Positions 13,113 to 21,102 of a stretch of DNA of 49,082 nucleotides are shown piece by piece; the first letter of the stretch is position 1, and each line of letters starts with the position of its first letter. Origin of the DNA: Acetobacter sp. UBA5411 (GTDB lineage Bacteria > Pseudomonadota > Alphaproteobacteria > Acetobacterales > Acetobacteraceae); the NCBI RefSeq assembly GCF_002409645.1, contig NZ_DHNR01000040.1, positions 140,656-189,737 of the forward strand, written 5' to 3'. A program made the position numbers and the translations under genes. A model generated the notes under the pieces. It did not search any database. It was given only the letters and a program-made list of their open reading frames with translations, and was not told where the DNA came from.

Positions 13113-13763
13113 ATGTCACGACGTCCGGACATCGGCGCGCCACGCCCTCTCCCTCCGCCTCCCGACCGGAGTTCCCTTCGGGAAGCTGCTCTCGCCCATC
13201 TGGCCCGGTTTGCAGCCACGGAAAGAGGACTCGCCCTCGTTCTGGAACGCCGGATCACCCGCTGGGGCCGCCGAGCTGTCGAGGATGGACAGGAGTCGTC
13301 CACCGTCACGGAAACGGTGAACGGCCTTCTCCCGCTGGCGACAGCCATCGCGCAGGACATGGTTGCACTGGGCGCGGTCAACGATCATGGCTTTGCCAAA
13401 TCCCGCGCAGCCCGCCTCACCCGTAGCGGCCGTTCGCGGCGCGCCGTACAGGCGCAGCTTGCCGCCAAAGGCATCGATTCGTCCACCAGCGAACAGGCGC
13501 TTGATGACACGCTTGGACAGGATGAAGCCGCCCGTGACGCAGAGATCGCCGCAGCGCTCATTTTTGCCCGCAAACGCAGGGCTGGACCCTTTCAGCGGGA
13601 AGAGTCCCCTGATGATACAGGCGATGAGCATGCCGAAAAGAAAGCCCGGCTTTACGGCGCGTTCGCTCGCGCAGGTTTTTCCCGCGATATTGCTGACAGA
13701 GCGCTCGGGATGGACCCGGACGAAGCCGAAACCCGCATTCTGACCCTGAAAGCCAGTTTGTGA
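13113..13763 (+). CDS. recX: Regulatory protein RecX family
   Basis: 216 residues from the ATG at 13113 (MSRRPDIGAPRPLPPPPDRS). The frame opens at 13062, but the first 17 codons look unlike coding sequence. RecX proteins bind RecA and cap its filaments. The three-helix repeats are visible: ALAHLARFAATERGLALVL followed by RRITRW, then GLL...GAVNDHGFAKSRAARL, then SGRSRRAVQAQLAAKGI and a final LYGAFARAGFSRDIADRALG. It is longer than the roughly 150-residue family norm because of a proline-rich N-terminus and an acidic insert near residue 180. recA is not in the window. Its stop overlaps the next start (TGATG). Confidence 0.85.
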   Translation: MSRRPDIGAPRPLPPPPDRSSLREAALAHLARFAATERGLALVLERRITRWGRRAVEDGQESSTVTETVNGLLPLATAIAQDMVALGAVNDHGFAKSRAARLTRSGRSRRAVQAQLAAKGIDSSTSEQALDDTLGQDEAARDAEIAAALIFARKRRAGPFQREESPDDTGDEHAEKKARLYGAFARAGFSRDIADRALGMDPDEAETRILTLKASL

Positions 13764-14275
13764 TGCCGCCTGCCACCCGTCCCCACTCCCCTCGCAAACG
13801 CCTCTTCAAAAAGATCCTCTGCTGCCTGCCTGCCCTGCTCCTTGCGGGATGTGGCGGCGGTGGGACCGGCAGAAGCTGGCAGGGGCGTCTCCAATGCGCT
13901 CCTTGGGCGCGTGAACATTCATCCATCGCGCTACGAGGAGCAGCCGCGTCATGGTGGCGCAGTGCGGACGGCCAATATGCACGCGGCCCACGTCCAGCAC
14001 CGGGCGCCGTGCTTGTCTTCCGTTCATCGTCCCGCCTGCCGGACGGCCATGTTTCCGTAGTGCGTTCCGTGCGGGGCACACGCGCCATTCTCGTCGATCA
14101 GGCGAACTGGAATCCCGGGCGGGTCGACCATGCAGTCCCTATCGTCGATGTCTCTCCGCGCAATGACTGGACACGGGTGCGGGTATGGTGGAGTCCGACA
14201 GGGAGCATGGGGCGCACAGTCTATCCAACCTATGGCTTCATTCTTCCCGCCCGGCCCGGCGGGTGGATTTCGTAA
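13763..14275 (+). CDS. CHAP-domain lipoprotein (putative peptidoglycan amidase/peptidase)
   Basis: 170 residues. A basic N-terminus (SPRKRLFKK) precedes a hydrophobic stretch and the lipobox LLAGC (Cys30), so it should be an outer- or inner-membrane lipoprotein facing the periplasm. The CHAP fold is recognised by Cys45 in QCAPWARE, the PGAVLVF strand, His96 in DGHVSVV and Asn115 in VDQANW, which together form the likely Cys-His-Asn catalytic set. CHAP enzymes cut peptidoglycan cross-bridges or amides. The ATG overlaps the recX stop, so translation is coupled, though a functional link to RecX is not evident. The exact bond cleaved is unknown. Confidence 0.8.
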   Translation: MPPATRPHSPRKRLFKKILCCLPALLLAGCGGGGTGRSWQGRLQCAPWAREHSSIALRGAAASWWRSADGQYARGPRPAPGAVLVFRSSSRLPDGHVSVVRSVRGTRAILVDQANWNPGRVDHAVPIVDVSPRNDWTRVRVWWSPTGSMGRTVYPTYGFILPARPGGWIS

Positions 14276-14454
14276 GGAAATAGACATGAAACCCCAGTGG
14301 CTTTCCGGCTCAGGGGCGTGTAATAATGCTATTAACGCTTCTATACGCGTTTCAGGCGGTTATTCCCCTGAAGTCCATGCAACACCAACTGAAACTTTAC
14401 CCGCACGCGCTTCTCTCTTGCCCGGCGGTTTCTTCAGGTTGAGGAGTCGACACA

Positions 14455-14715
14455 ATGGGTAGCTTCAGCATCTGGCACTGGCTGATCGTTCTGGCTGTGG
14501 TCCTGATCGTCTTTGGCGGAAGCGGGAAGATCAGCACGCTGATGGGTGATTTCGCCAAGGGCATCAAATCCTTCAAGAAGAATCTTGATGATGACGAGTC
14601 CATGGAACATCCTGCATCAACGCAGGACGGCCGTATCTCGCCGCCGCCAGCCAATCCGGCGAATTTCTCCACGGAACAGCGTCCCACGACGTCCAGCGGC
14701 CCCAACACCCACTGA
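14455..14715 (+). CDS. tatA: Twin-arginine translocase subunit TatA
   Basis: 86 residues. Residues 5-21 form the short transmembrane helix (IWHWLIVLAVVLIVFG), followed by the hinge GSGKIS, the amphipathic helix LMGDFAKGIKSFKKNL and a polar proline-rich tail. TatA forms the pore of the Tat system, which exports folded proteins such as the dehydrogenase small subunit and MdoG encoded in this window. A strong GAGGAG site precedes the ATG. tatB and tatC are not adjacent. The 178-bp gap upstream carries a TAATAAT stretch near 14320 that could be a -10 element. Confidence 0.93.
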   Translation: MGSFSIWHWLIVLAVVLIVFGGSGKISTLMGDFAKGIKSFKKNLDDDESMEHPASTQDGRISPPPANPANFSTEQRPTTSSGPNTH

Positions 14716-14762
14716 CATCCGGTCGCCTTGGGCGGCGGTCCGCTTCAGGGATTCGTCACACG

Positions 14763-15437
14763 ATGAGTTTCGTCACTGATACAGAACACACACGCACACC
14801 CTCTGGTCCGTCCGACATCGCGTGGGACAAGGCTGTCGAGCAGATCATCCATGCGGGTCGTCGTATGGACCAGCGTGGATGGGTGCCTGCAACAGCCGGC
14901 AATCTCAGTGTCCGGCTTGCCGATGGTCGGATCGCCGTCACCCGCTCAGGCGGCCATAAGGGCTTTCTGACCAGACAGGGCGTCATCGAGGTCGGGCTGG
15001 ATGGCACCTCCATCCGTCCGGAAGACCGTCCAAGCGCCGAGACGCTTCTGCACTGCCAGATCTATGCGCACTTCCCCGACGCCGGCGCTGTGCTGCATGG
15101 ACATTCCGTCGCCTCGACGGTGCTGTCCATGGCGAGCACTGACTCGGAACTTTATCTGGCAGATTACGAAGTCCTGAAGGTTTTCGAGGGGCAGACCACG
15201 CACGAGACGCGCCTTGCTGTGCCCGTCTTTCCGAACGATCAGGATATTGCACGCCTTTCGCGGAGCGTGGCCCTGTTCCTCAATGACATGAAGGCCGGAT
15301 ACATCATCCGTGGTCATGGCGTGTATGTCTGGGGTCCGGATATGGACACCGCGCTCGCCCGTCTGGAAGGGCTGGAATTCCTTCTCGCCTGCGAGCTGGA
15401 ACAGGCGAAACTTCGCGCTGCGGTTCAGGAAGCCTGA
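14763..15437 (+). CDS. mtnB: Methylthioribulose-1-phosphate dehydratase
   Basis: 224 residues, class II aldolase fold. It removes water from 5-methylthioribulose-1-phosphate in the methionine salvage pathway. Zinc ligands are visible as His112 and His114 (LHGHS) and His185 (IRGHGVYVWG). The N-terminal RGWVPATAGNLSVRL and GGHKGFL segments are typical of MtnB rather than of fuculose aldolases. It begins 47 bp after tatA and is followed after 2 bp by mtnD, so mtnB, mtnD and mtnC form one unit. No SAM riboswitch fits in the short upstream gap. Confidence 0.95.
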   Translation: MSFVTDTEHTRTPSGPSDIAWDKAVEQIIHAGRRMDQRGWVPATAGNLSVRLADGRIAVTRSGGHKGFLTRQGVIEVGLDGTSIRPEDRPSAETLLHCQIYAHFPDAGAVLHGHSVASTVLSMASTDSELYLADYEVLKVFEGQTTHETRLAVPVFPNDQDIARLSRSVALFLNDMKAGYIIRGHGVYVWGPDMDTALARLEGLEFLLACELEQAKLRAAVQEA

Positions 15438-15439
15438 TC

Positions 15440-15985
15440 ATGAGCAGTCTCACGGTCTATGATGACACCCGCCCCGGCCAGCCGGAATTTTCCAGCCATG
15501 ACGCAGAGGCGATCGCCGCCCGGCTGAGCCCCATCAACGTGCGCTTTGAGCGCTGGACCGATGTCGAACCTCCCGCTCGTGATGCCGATCAGGACACGGT
15601 GCTGGGTGTCTATCGTCCCTATCTCGACAGGCTGATGGGCGAAACCGGGGCTGGTTCGGCCGATGTCATCAGTATCGACGTGAACACTCCAAACCGCACG
15701 GCCCTGCGCGAGAAATTTCTGTCCGAGCATATCCATTCGGAAGACGAAGTACGGTTTTTCGTGCATGGACAGGGTCACTTCGTCCTGCATGTTGACGGCA
15801 AGGTCTATGATGTCGGCTGCACTCAGGGCGACCTGATCTCCGTTCCAACAGGGATTCCGCACTGGTTCGACGCCGGGGAAACGCCGGATGTCGTGGCGCT
15901 CCGTATCTTCACTCACAAGGAAGGATGGATCGCGGATTATACCGGCGACGACATCGCTCTCCGCTTTCCGGCCCAGATCGCGTAA
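15440..15985 (+). CDS. mtnD: Acireductone dioxygenase
   Basis: 181 residues, cupin fold. It oxidises acireductone to the keto-acid precursor of methionine plus formate when iron is bound; with nickel the family makes an off-pathway product. The metal site is complete: His97, His99, Glu103 (SEHIHSEDEVRFF) and His141 (GIPHWFD). This matches the spacing of characterised enzymes. It lies between mtnB (2 bp) and mtnC (9 bp). Confidence 0.96.
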   Translation: MSSLTVYDDTRPGQPEFSSHDAEAIAARLSPINVRFERWTDVEPPARDADQDTVLGVYRPYLDRLMGETGAGSADVISIDVNTPNRTALREKFLSEHIHSEDEVRFFVHGQGHFVLHVDGKVYDVGCTQGDLISVPTGIPHWFDAGETPDVVALRIFTHKEGWIADYTGDDIALRFPAQIA

Positions 15986-15994
15986 TAAGATCGT

Positions 15995-16711
15995 ATGAAC
16001 AGCATTCCGACACCATCCGTCATCCTGCTCGATATTGAAGGCACCACCCTTCCCGTCTCTTTCGTGCACAAGGTCCTGTTTCCCTATGCTCGCAAGGCGC
16101 TCCCTGATCTGATCCGGGACAGGGCGAATGATCCCGCTGTTATTGCGGCGCTGGCGGAAACGAAAAGACTGTCGCCGGATCGTGAACCGCTCGCCCAGCT
16201 GATGGCGTGGATGGATGAGGACGCAAAAGTCGGACCTCTCAAGGCTCTGCAAGGCATCGCATGGGCGGATGGCTATGCCTCCGGCGCACTCATCGCTGAT
16301 CTCTTTCCGGATGTACCGCCTGCCCTGCGAACATGGTCAGATGCAGGCCTGACACTGGCCGTCTACTCATCCGGCTCGGCCCCCGCCCAGCGCCTTATTT
16401 ACACCCATACGACCGATGGCGATCTGACATCGCTCTTCAGCGCCTTTCTGGATCTGGAAATGGGCGGCAAGAAGGATGCGGAAAGTTACCGTCGCATTCT
16501 CTCGAAGATGGGCTGGAAGGCTTCGGACGTTCTGTTCGTATCGGATGTGGTCGCTGAACTGGATGCAGCCACCGCTGCGGGTCTCCGCACCTGTCAGATG
16601 GTGCGTCCGGAAGATGGCACCGTCGCCGGCACGGTTCATCCGGTCGCCCATTCCATGAAGGAGGTCGCAGGCCTGTTCAGCCTTCCGGAACCTGTCGGCA
16701 AGGCACAGTAA
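15995..16711 (+). CDS. mtnC: Enolase-phosphatase E1
   Basis: 238 residues, HAD superfamily. It enolises and dephosphorylates 2,3-diketo-5-methylthiopentyl-1-phosphate to acireductone, the substrate of MtnD. The HAD nucleophile motif is LLDIEGTT (Asp13, with Glu15 as in E1 enzymes), the second motif is VYSSGSAPAQ, and the third lies near LEMGGKKDAESY and FVSDVVAELDAA. Its TAA stop overlaps the ribF ATG (TAATG), so ribF may be translated by coupling. The pathway genes for methylthioadenosine cleavage and MTR-1-P isomerisation are not in the window. Confidence 0.95.
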   Translation: MNSIPTPSVILLDIEGTTLPVSFVHKVLFPYARKALPDLIRDRANDPAVIAALAETKRLSPDREPLAQLMAWMDEDAKVGPLKALQGIAWADGYASGALIADLFPDVPPALRTWSDAGLTLAVYSSGSAPAQRLIYTHTTDGDLTSLFSAFLDLEMGGKKDAESYRRILSKMGWKASDVLFVSDVVAELDAATAAGLRTCQMVRPEDGTVAGTVHPVAHSMKEVAGLFSLPEPVGKAQ

Positions 16712-17655
16712 TGCGGGCTCATCTCTACACGGACTGGCGCTCCATTCCTTCCGAGGCGCGGGGCGCAGCGGCCGCTCTTGGCAATTTCGACGGCGTGCAT
16801 CTGGGACATGCTCATCTGGTGCACACTCTGCATCTGAGTCAGCCGGATGTACCCCTTGCCGTCGTGACGTTTGAACCGCATCCCCGGGAACTGTTCAGAC
16901 CGGAAGATCCCCCATTCCGTCTGACGCTGGCGGATGAACGTTTCGCAGCACTGGCGGCGCTTGGCGTGCAGCATGTCTTCCAGATTGCGTTCGACAAAGC
17001 CTTCTCCCGAATGCCCGCAGAGCGTTTCATCGATGACGTGCTGCATGACGCACTCGGCGTGAAGCATATTGCGTGCGGGCATGACTTCGCCTTTGGATAC
17101 CGCCGCGGCGGTACCACCAGTTTTCTGGCGGAGCGTGCCAGCGAGCTGGGGATCGGCGTCAACCTTGTGCCCGCTCTGGCCGATGCCGACGGCCCTTACT
17201 CCTCAACCCGCATCCGTCGTCTTCTGCAGGATGGCTACCCTGAGCGGGCGGCAGCGGAACTGGGGCGTCCCTGGTCGATTCGTGGTGAAGTGTGCCATGG
17301 CGACAAGCGGGGCCGCCTTCTGGGCTTTCCTACCGCCAATGTCCGCCTTGGCCGACATCTTGAACCGGCGCGTGGCGTTTACACCACGACCGTGAGGCTG
17401 CCGGATGGCCGCACCTGCGACGGAGTGGCGAACATCGGTCGACGCCCGACCATCGCCGACGGCAGCGAAAGCCGGATGGAAGTCCATATTTTCGATTTCT
17501 CGGAAGACCTGTACGGCCAGACGATTTCCGTCGCACTCCACGGCCTACTTCGCCCGGAAAAGAAGTTTGAAAGTCTGGACGCACTGAAGCAGCAGATCGC
17601 CAGCGATACGGAGCAGGCCCGCCTGCTTCTGCAGAACCGACGTGACAGCCAGTAA
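16711..17655 (+). CDS. ribF: Bifunctional riboflavin kinase / FAD synthetase
   Basis: 314 residues. It phosphorylates riboflavin to FMN and adenylates FMN to FAD. The N-terminal nucleotidyltransferase motif reads LGNFDGVHLGH (residues 23-33); a second motif is YSSTRIRRLL (near 168). The C-terminal flavokinase begins around residue 185 with GDKRGRLLGFPTANV and continues to EVHIFDFSEDLYGQ. Full length. It is the last gene of the plus-strand run and is followed by a terminator-like hairpin. In many bacteria ribF neighbours ileS-lspA; here it is coupled to mtnC. Confidence 0.97.
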   Translation: MRAHLYTDWRSIPSEARGAAAALGNFDGVHLGHAHLVHTLHLSQPDVPLAVVTFEPHPRELFRPEDPPFRLTLADERFAALAALGVQHVFQIAFDKAFSRMPAERFIDDVLHDALGVKHIACGHDFAFGYRRGGTTSFLAERASELGIGVNLVPALADADGPYSSTRIRRLLQDGYPERAAAELGRPWSIRGEVCHGDKRGRLLGFPTANVRLGRHLEPARGVYTTTVRLPDGRTCDGVANIGRRPTIADGSESRMEVHIFDFSEDLYGQTISVALHGLLRPEKKFESLDALKQQIASDTEQARLLLQNRRDSQ

Positions 17656-17701
17656 ATCTCTGCTGCCATAATGCACTGGCGAGCCGCCGAACGCTCGCAA
17701 T

Positions 17702-17741
17702 CCTGAAAGTTATTGGCGGCTTCAGGCTGTTTCCTTTTTCT
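17702..17741 (+). terminator. Probable terminator of the mtn-ribF run
   Basis: CCTGAA (17702-17707) pairs with TTCAGG (17721-17726), with one further G-C pair past a bulged A, and a T-rich tail (TTTCCTTTTTC) follows at 17730-17740. The stem is short, so termination may be partial. Confidence 0.5.
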
Positions 17742-17973
17742 AAAAAGTGATTGATTCTTAAAGATTTTTGAAAAAAGCTTTACCAAAAGCTTCTTGGGGA
17801 TTTTTCAGATTTAATTCGGGTCAAAAGGCTCTCTCGCAACAGAGAGTAGACCATCGTACAGCATTCAATTTTAAAAAATCGGGAAAATTCAACTTGTTGT
17901 AGGGGTACTGTTACCCGGCCTGCCAGCTCCTTATGCTCCTGCCAATCTGCAAGAGAAACGGAGAGCTCTCCTG
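17742..17973. repeat. AT-rich intergenic segment with AAGCTT-type palindromes
   Basis: No gene is seen here. AAGCTTT (17775-17781) and AAAGCTT (17786-17792) form a perfect 7-bp inverted repeat with a 4-nt loop, flanked by GAAAAA and TTTTTC. Such AAGCTT/TTTTTGG-rich sequences are, from memory, scattered through acetic acid bacterial genomes, so this may be a dispersed repeat. A second small inverted repeat, GGGTA/TACCC, lies at 17903-17916, upstream of the hydrolase gene. Confidence 0.4.
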
Positions 17974-18918
17974 ATGACTACTTTGGATCTGGTCGACGCA
18001 CAGCAACGCGAAACGGTGGCTTCGTTTCCCTCCTTTGATCCTACGCAGGGTGATCTGAGGGATTTCCGTCGCGATCTGGTCGAAGGAACAACAGCTCTCC
18101 TGCAATCCGCATCGGTCGATTTTGAGGAACGGTCTATCCCCGGTCCAAAAGATGCGCCCGAGGTTCGTGTCATCCTGTTTCACCCGCCCAAAACCAGCGG
18201 AACAACGCCTGCCATCCTCTATATTCATGGCGGTGGGATGATCGCTGGCACACCTGACATGCAGGCGGGACTGCTGAGCCAGCGGGCATCGGAAACAGGC
18301 GCTTTGATCGTCTCCGTCGATTACCGACTGGCGCCAGAAACGCCCTTTCCGGGAGGTCTGGAAGATGTCTACGCCGCTTTGGTGTGGCTGCATGACCATC
18401 CGAACGAACTGGGCGTCGATCCTGATCGCATCATGATCATGGGAGACAGCGGGGGTGGCTGTCTTGCCGCGGCCACAGCGCTTCTGGCGCGTGATCGGGG
18501 CAGGATCAAACTGCGTGCGCAACTCCTGATCTATCCAATGCTTGATCTGCGCACTGGTGGACCAGACGCTCCTTCCGATGACCCCAAAACAGGCGAATTC
18601 CTCTGGACACGCGCCCAGAACCGCCATGCATGGGCTGCCGTGCGTGGATATCTGGCGACTGACGATCCGAGATTTGGCTATCTGTCACCGGCTTTCATGA
18701 ATGACCTGTCCGGACTACCGGCAACCTTCATTCTTACTGGCGCACTCGACCTGTTTCGTGATGAAGACGTGACCTACGCCCATCGCCTGTGGCAGGCGAG
18801 CGTCCCGACCGAGCTGGTCGTCTATACCAACGCCGTACATGGCTTCGATCTGCTGCCGTCCGCTCTTGCCGAGCGGGCCCGTCAGGATATTGTGCGGGCT
18901 GTGCGCCGGATGCTGTAA
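17974..18918 (+). CDS. Alpha/beta hydrolase of the HSL (hormone-sensitive lipase-like) family
   Basis: 314 residues. It should hydrolyse short-chain esters; the natural substrate is unknown. The oxyanion motif HGGG is at residues 85-88, the nucleophile elbow GDSGGG at 157-162 (Ser159), the acid residue in GALDLFRDED, and the histidine in NAVHGFD. The segment SVDYRLAPETPFPGGLEDVY is a family signature. No signal peptide is seen, so it is likely cytoplasmic. GGAGAG lies 8 nt before the ATG. It stands alone, with gene-free gaps on both sides. Its position next to oleate hydratase could mean a shared lipid role, but that is inference. Confidence 0.9.
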   Translation: MTTLDLVDAQQRETVASFPSFDPTQGDLRDFRRDLVEGTTALLQSASVDFEERSIPGPKDAPEVRVILFHPPKTSGTTPAILYIHGGGMIAGTPDMQAGLLSQRASETGALIVSVDYRLAPETPFPGGLEDVYAALVWLHDHPNELGVDPDRIMIMGDSGGGCLAAATALLARDRGRIKLRAQLLIYPMLDLRTGGPDAPSDDPKTGEFLWTRAQNRHAWAAVRGYLATDDPRFGYLSPAFMNDLSGLPATFILTGALDLFRDEDVTYAHRLWQASVPTELVVYTNAVHGFDLLPSALAERARQDIVRAVRRML

Positions 18919-19331
18919 GCCGAATATTTCGACAAAACTGATTTTATTATTGGGGAAAATACTGAGAATATCGGGATCTTTCCAAAACGCTTAAAACATT
19001 CCGAACCAAGCAGCTTCATGAGGATGATCAGCAAAGACTGGTTATCCTCATGAAGGATTATCCGTTGATCGCCACCAGCCTCTTGTGATGCGCACGAACA
19101 GAATTCCAGAGCGTGCAACCGAGTCTACAGGCGAAGATTTCTGGCGATCGAGAGCACAACGGAAACGTTCCTGAAAAAGCACGTCCTTCTGTAATCATCC
19201 GTGATCGTATCTGCGTGATATTTGACGCATATCAAAGACATCTATCTTGAGGGAGCAGCGTATAATCACAGGAACACTCTCTTCGCCCTACTCGATCGGG
19301 CCGCAATCGGCTCTGAAAGACACAGCACGCC
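18919..19331. other. Hydrolase-ohyA intergenic region with a long inverted repeat and promoter
   Basis: No gene is called in this 413-bp stretch. It contains a perfect 12-bp inverted repeat, CTTCATGAGGAT (19014-19025) and ATCCTCATGAAG (19044-19055), with an 18-nt loop and no T-run. Further on it holds the FNR-like site and TATAAT box of the next gene. A minus-strand open frame over 18882-19118 has no recognisable family. Confidence 0.6.
19222..19266 (+). promoter_or_regulatory. FNR/FixK-like site plus TATAAT box upstream of oleate hydratase
   Basis: TTGAC-4 nt-ATCAA at 19222-19235 differs at one base from the FNR consensus TTGAT-4 nt-ATCAA. A perfect TATAAT lies at 19261-19266, with no good -35 hexamer at the proper distance. 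The box centre is about 44 bp upstream of the expected transcription start, near the class II activator position (-41.5). This layout suggests activation by an FNR/FixK/CRP-family protein, with a leader of about 60 nt before ohyA. Confidence 0.5.
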
Positions 19332-21077
19332 ATGAGATACGCCCACAGCAATTTCGAAGCCTTCGCCCGCCCCGTAAAGCCGGAAGGCGTGGAAAACCGA
19401 TCCGCGTGGATCATCGGCGGCGGACTGGGCGGCATGGCGGCGGCGGCGTTCCTGATCCGCGACGCCCAGATGACGCCCTCAAAGATCACCATTCTTGAAG
19501 CATCGGACGCCGACGGCGGAGCATTGGACGGCGCAGGCAATGCGGAAACCGGCTGGCTGATCCGTGGCGGTCGGGAGATGGAGGAACAGTTCCAGTGCCT
19601 GTGGGATCTGTATCGTTCGATTCCTTCGCTGGAAGTGCCGGATGCTTCTGTTCTCGATGAGTTCTACCATCTCAACCGCGTCGATCCCAGCAGCAGTCCG
19701 GTGCGGGCGATGTGCGGAAAGGGCCAGCCTCTGCCGGATCGGGACAGCCTGACGCTGACCGGAAAGGCGCGGCGGGAGATCATTGCGCTCATCCTCGCAG
19801 ATGAGGAGAAACTTGCGGGCAAGACCATCACCGACATGTTGTCCGCCGATTTCATGAAATCGAATTTCTGGCTGTTCTGGCGCTCGATGTTCGCTTTCGA
19901 GCCATGGCACAGCGCGATCGAGATGAAGCGCTATCTCGCCCGTTTCGTGCATCAGATCCTTGGACTAAAGGATCTGCACACTCTGAAATTCACCAAATAC
20001 AATCAGCAGGAATCGCTGAGCAAACCACTGGCGACATGGCTTGCCGACCAAGGTGTGGTGTTTCGCCATGGGGTGCAGGTGACGAATGTCGCCGTCGATA
20101 CTTCGGGGGGAAAGAAAGTCGCAACCCATATCGACTGGCTGGAAAGCGGCACGGAAGCTGGCGTCGATCTTGGTCCGAATGAACTGGTTTTTGTCACCAA
20201 TGGCTCGATGGTGGAAAATTCCAGTTGGGGCGACCACCATACCCCTGCACCGATCGATACAACCATCAAGGATGGTAGCATCTGGCAGTTGTGGCGCAAC
20301 ATTGCCATGCAGGATCCGGCGTTCGGACGCCCGGATGTATTCTGTGGAGACACCAAAAAATCCCGCTGGCTGTCAGCAAGTGTCACAACACAGGATGCAC
20401 GCATTCCCGACCTCGTCCACAAGGTGACAGGTCGCGATCCGTTCTCCGGACGCACGGTCACCGGCGGCCCGATCACCATTCAGGATTCCGCGTGGCTGAT
20501 GAGCTGGGTCGTCAGCCGTCAACCGCATTTCAAGGATCAACCAAAAGGCCTGATGGTGGCTTGGCTTTACGGACTGTTCAGTGATGTGCCCGGTGATTAC
20601 GTCAAGAAACCGATGCAGGACTGCACCGGCGAAGAGATCACGCAGGAGTGGCTGTTCCATATGGGCGTGCCGATCGACCAGATTGGCGACATGGCGGCGA
20701 AGGGCGCGATCACGCATCCCTGCATGATGCCCTTCATCACCGCGCAGTTCATGCCGCGCTCACCCGGAGATCGCCCGAAAGTGGTGCCGGATGGCAGCGT
20801 CAACCTCGCCTTTCTCGGTCAGTTTGCCGAAACGCCACGCGACACGGTGTTCACTACGGAATACTCCGTCCGCACGGCGATGGAGGCGGTCTATACGCTA
20901 CTCAATGTTGATCGTGCCGTTCCGGAAGTTTTCGGCAGCGTCTACGATATTCGAATGCTTCTACAGGCGGCGGCAGAATTGCGGGATGGAAAGAAGGTGC
21001 CCGCCTCCGGCCTGCTGCGTCATCTGACGGATGGGACGGAAGTTGATGATCTGCTGGAGCGTTATGGGCTGATTTGA
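19332..21077 (+). CDS. ohyA: Oleate hydratase (MCRA family)
   Basis: 581 residues. It adds water to the cis-9 double bond of oleic and related acids to give 10-hydroxy fatty acids; FAD is required structurally. The dinucleotide-binding motif IIGGGLGGMAAAAF is near residues 27-40, followed by EASDADGGALDG, RGGREMEEQFQCLWDL, EFYHLN and LKFTKYNQQESLSKPL, all strong family markers. The C-terminal QFAETPRDTVFTTEYSVRTA is also typical. No signal peptide. In other bacteria the enzyme detoxifies unsaturated fatty acids. An IS5-family remnant begins almost directly after the stop. The promoter has an FNR-like box. Confidence 0.96.
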   Translation: MRYAHSNFEAFARPVKPEGVENRSAWIIGGGLGGMAAAAFLIRDAQMTPSKITILEASDADGGALDGAGNAETGWLIRGGREMEEQFQCLWDLYRSIPSLEVPDASVLDEFYHLNRVDPSSSPVRAMCGKGQPLPDRDSLTLTGKARREIIALILADEEKLAGKTITDMLSADFMKSNFWLFWRSMFAFEPWHSAIEMKRYLARFVHQILGLKDLHTLKFTKYNQQESLSKPLATWLADQGVVFRHGVQVTNVAVDTSGGKKVATHIDWLESGTEAGVDLGPNELVFVTNGSMVENSSWGDHHTPAPIDTTIKDGSIWQLWRNIAMQDPAFGRPDVFCGDTKKSRWLSASVTTQDARIPDLVHKVTGRDPFSGRTVTGGPITIQDSAWLMSWVVSRQPHFKDQPKGLMVAWLYGLFSDVPGDYVKKPMQDCTGEEITQEWLFHMGVPIDQIGDMAAKGAITHPCMMPFITAQFMPRSPGDRPKVVPDGSVNLAFLGQFAETPRDTVFTTEYSVRTAMEAVYTLLNVDRAVPEVFGSVYDIRMLLQAAAELRDGKKVPASGLLRHLTDGTEVDDLLERYGLI

Positions 21078-21102
21078 GAACTGGTCCACAGCATTTTTCC
21101 GG

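Noticed and set aside
18882..19118. 78-codon minus-strand open frame after the hydrolase
   Set aside because: It includes both arms of the 12-bp inverted repeat and no conserved motif; intergenic structure explains it better.
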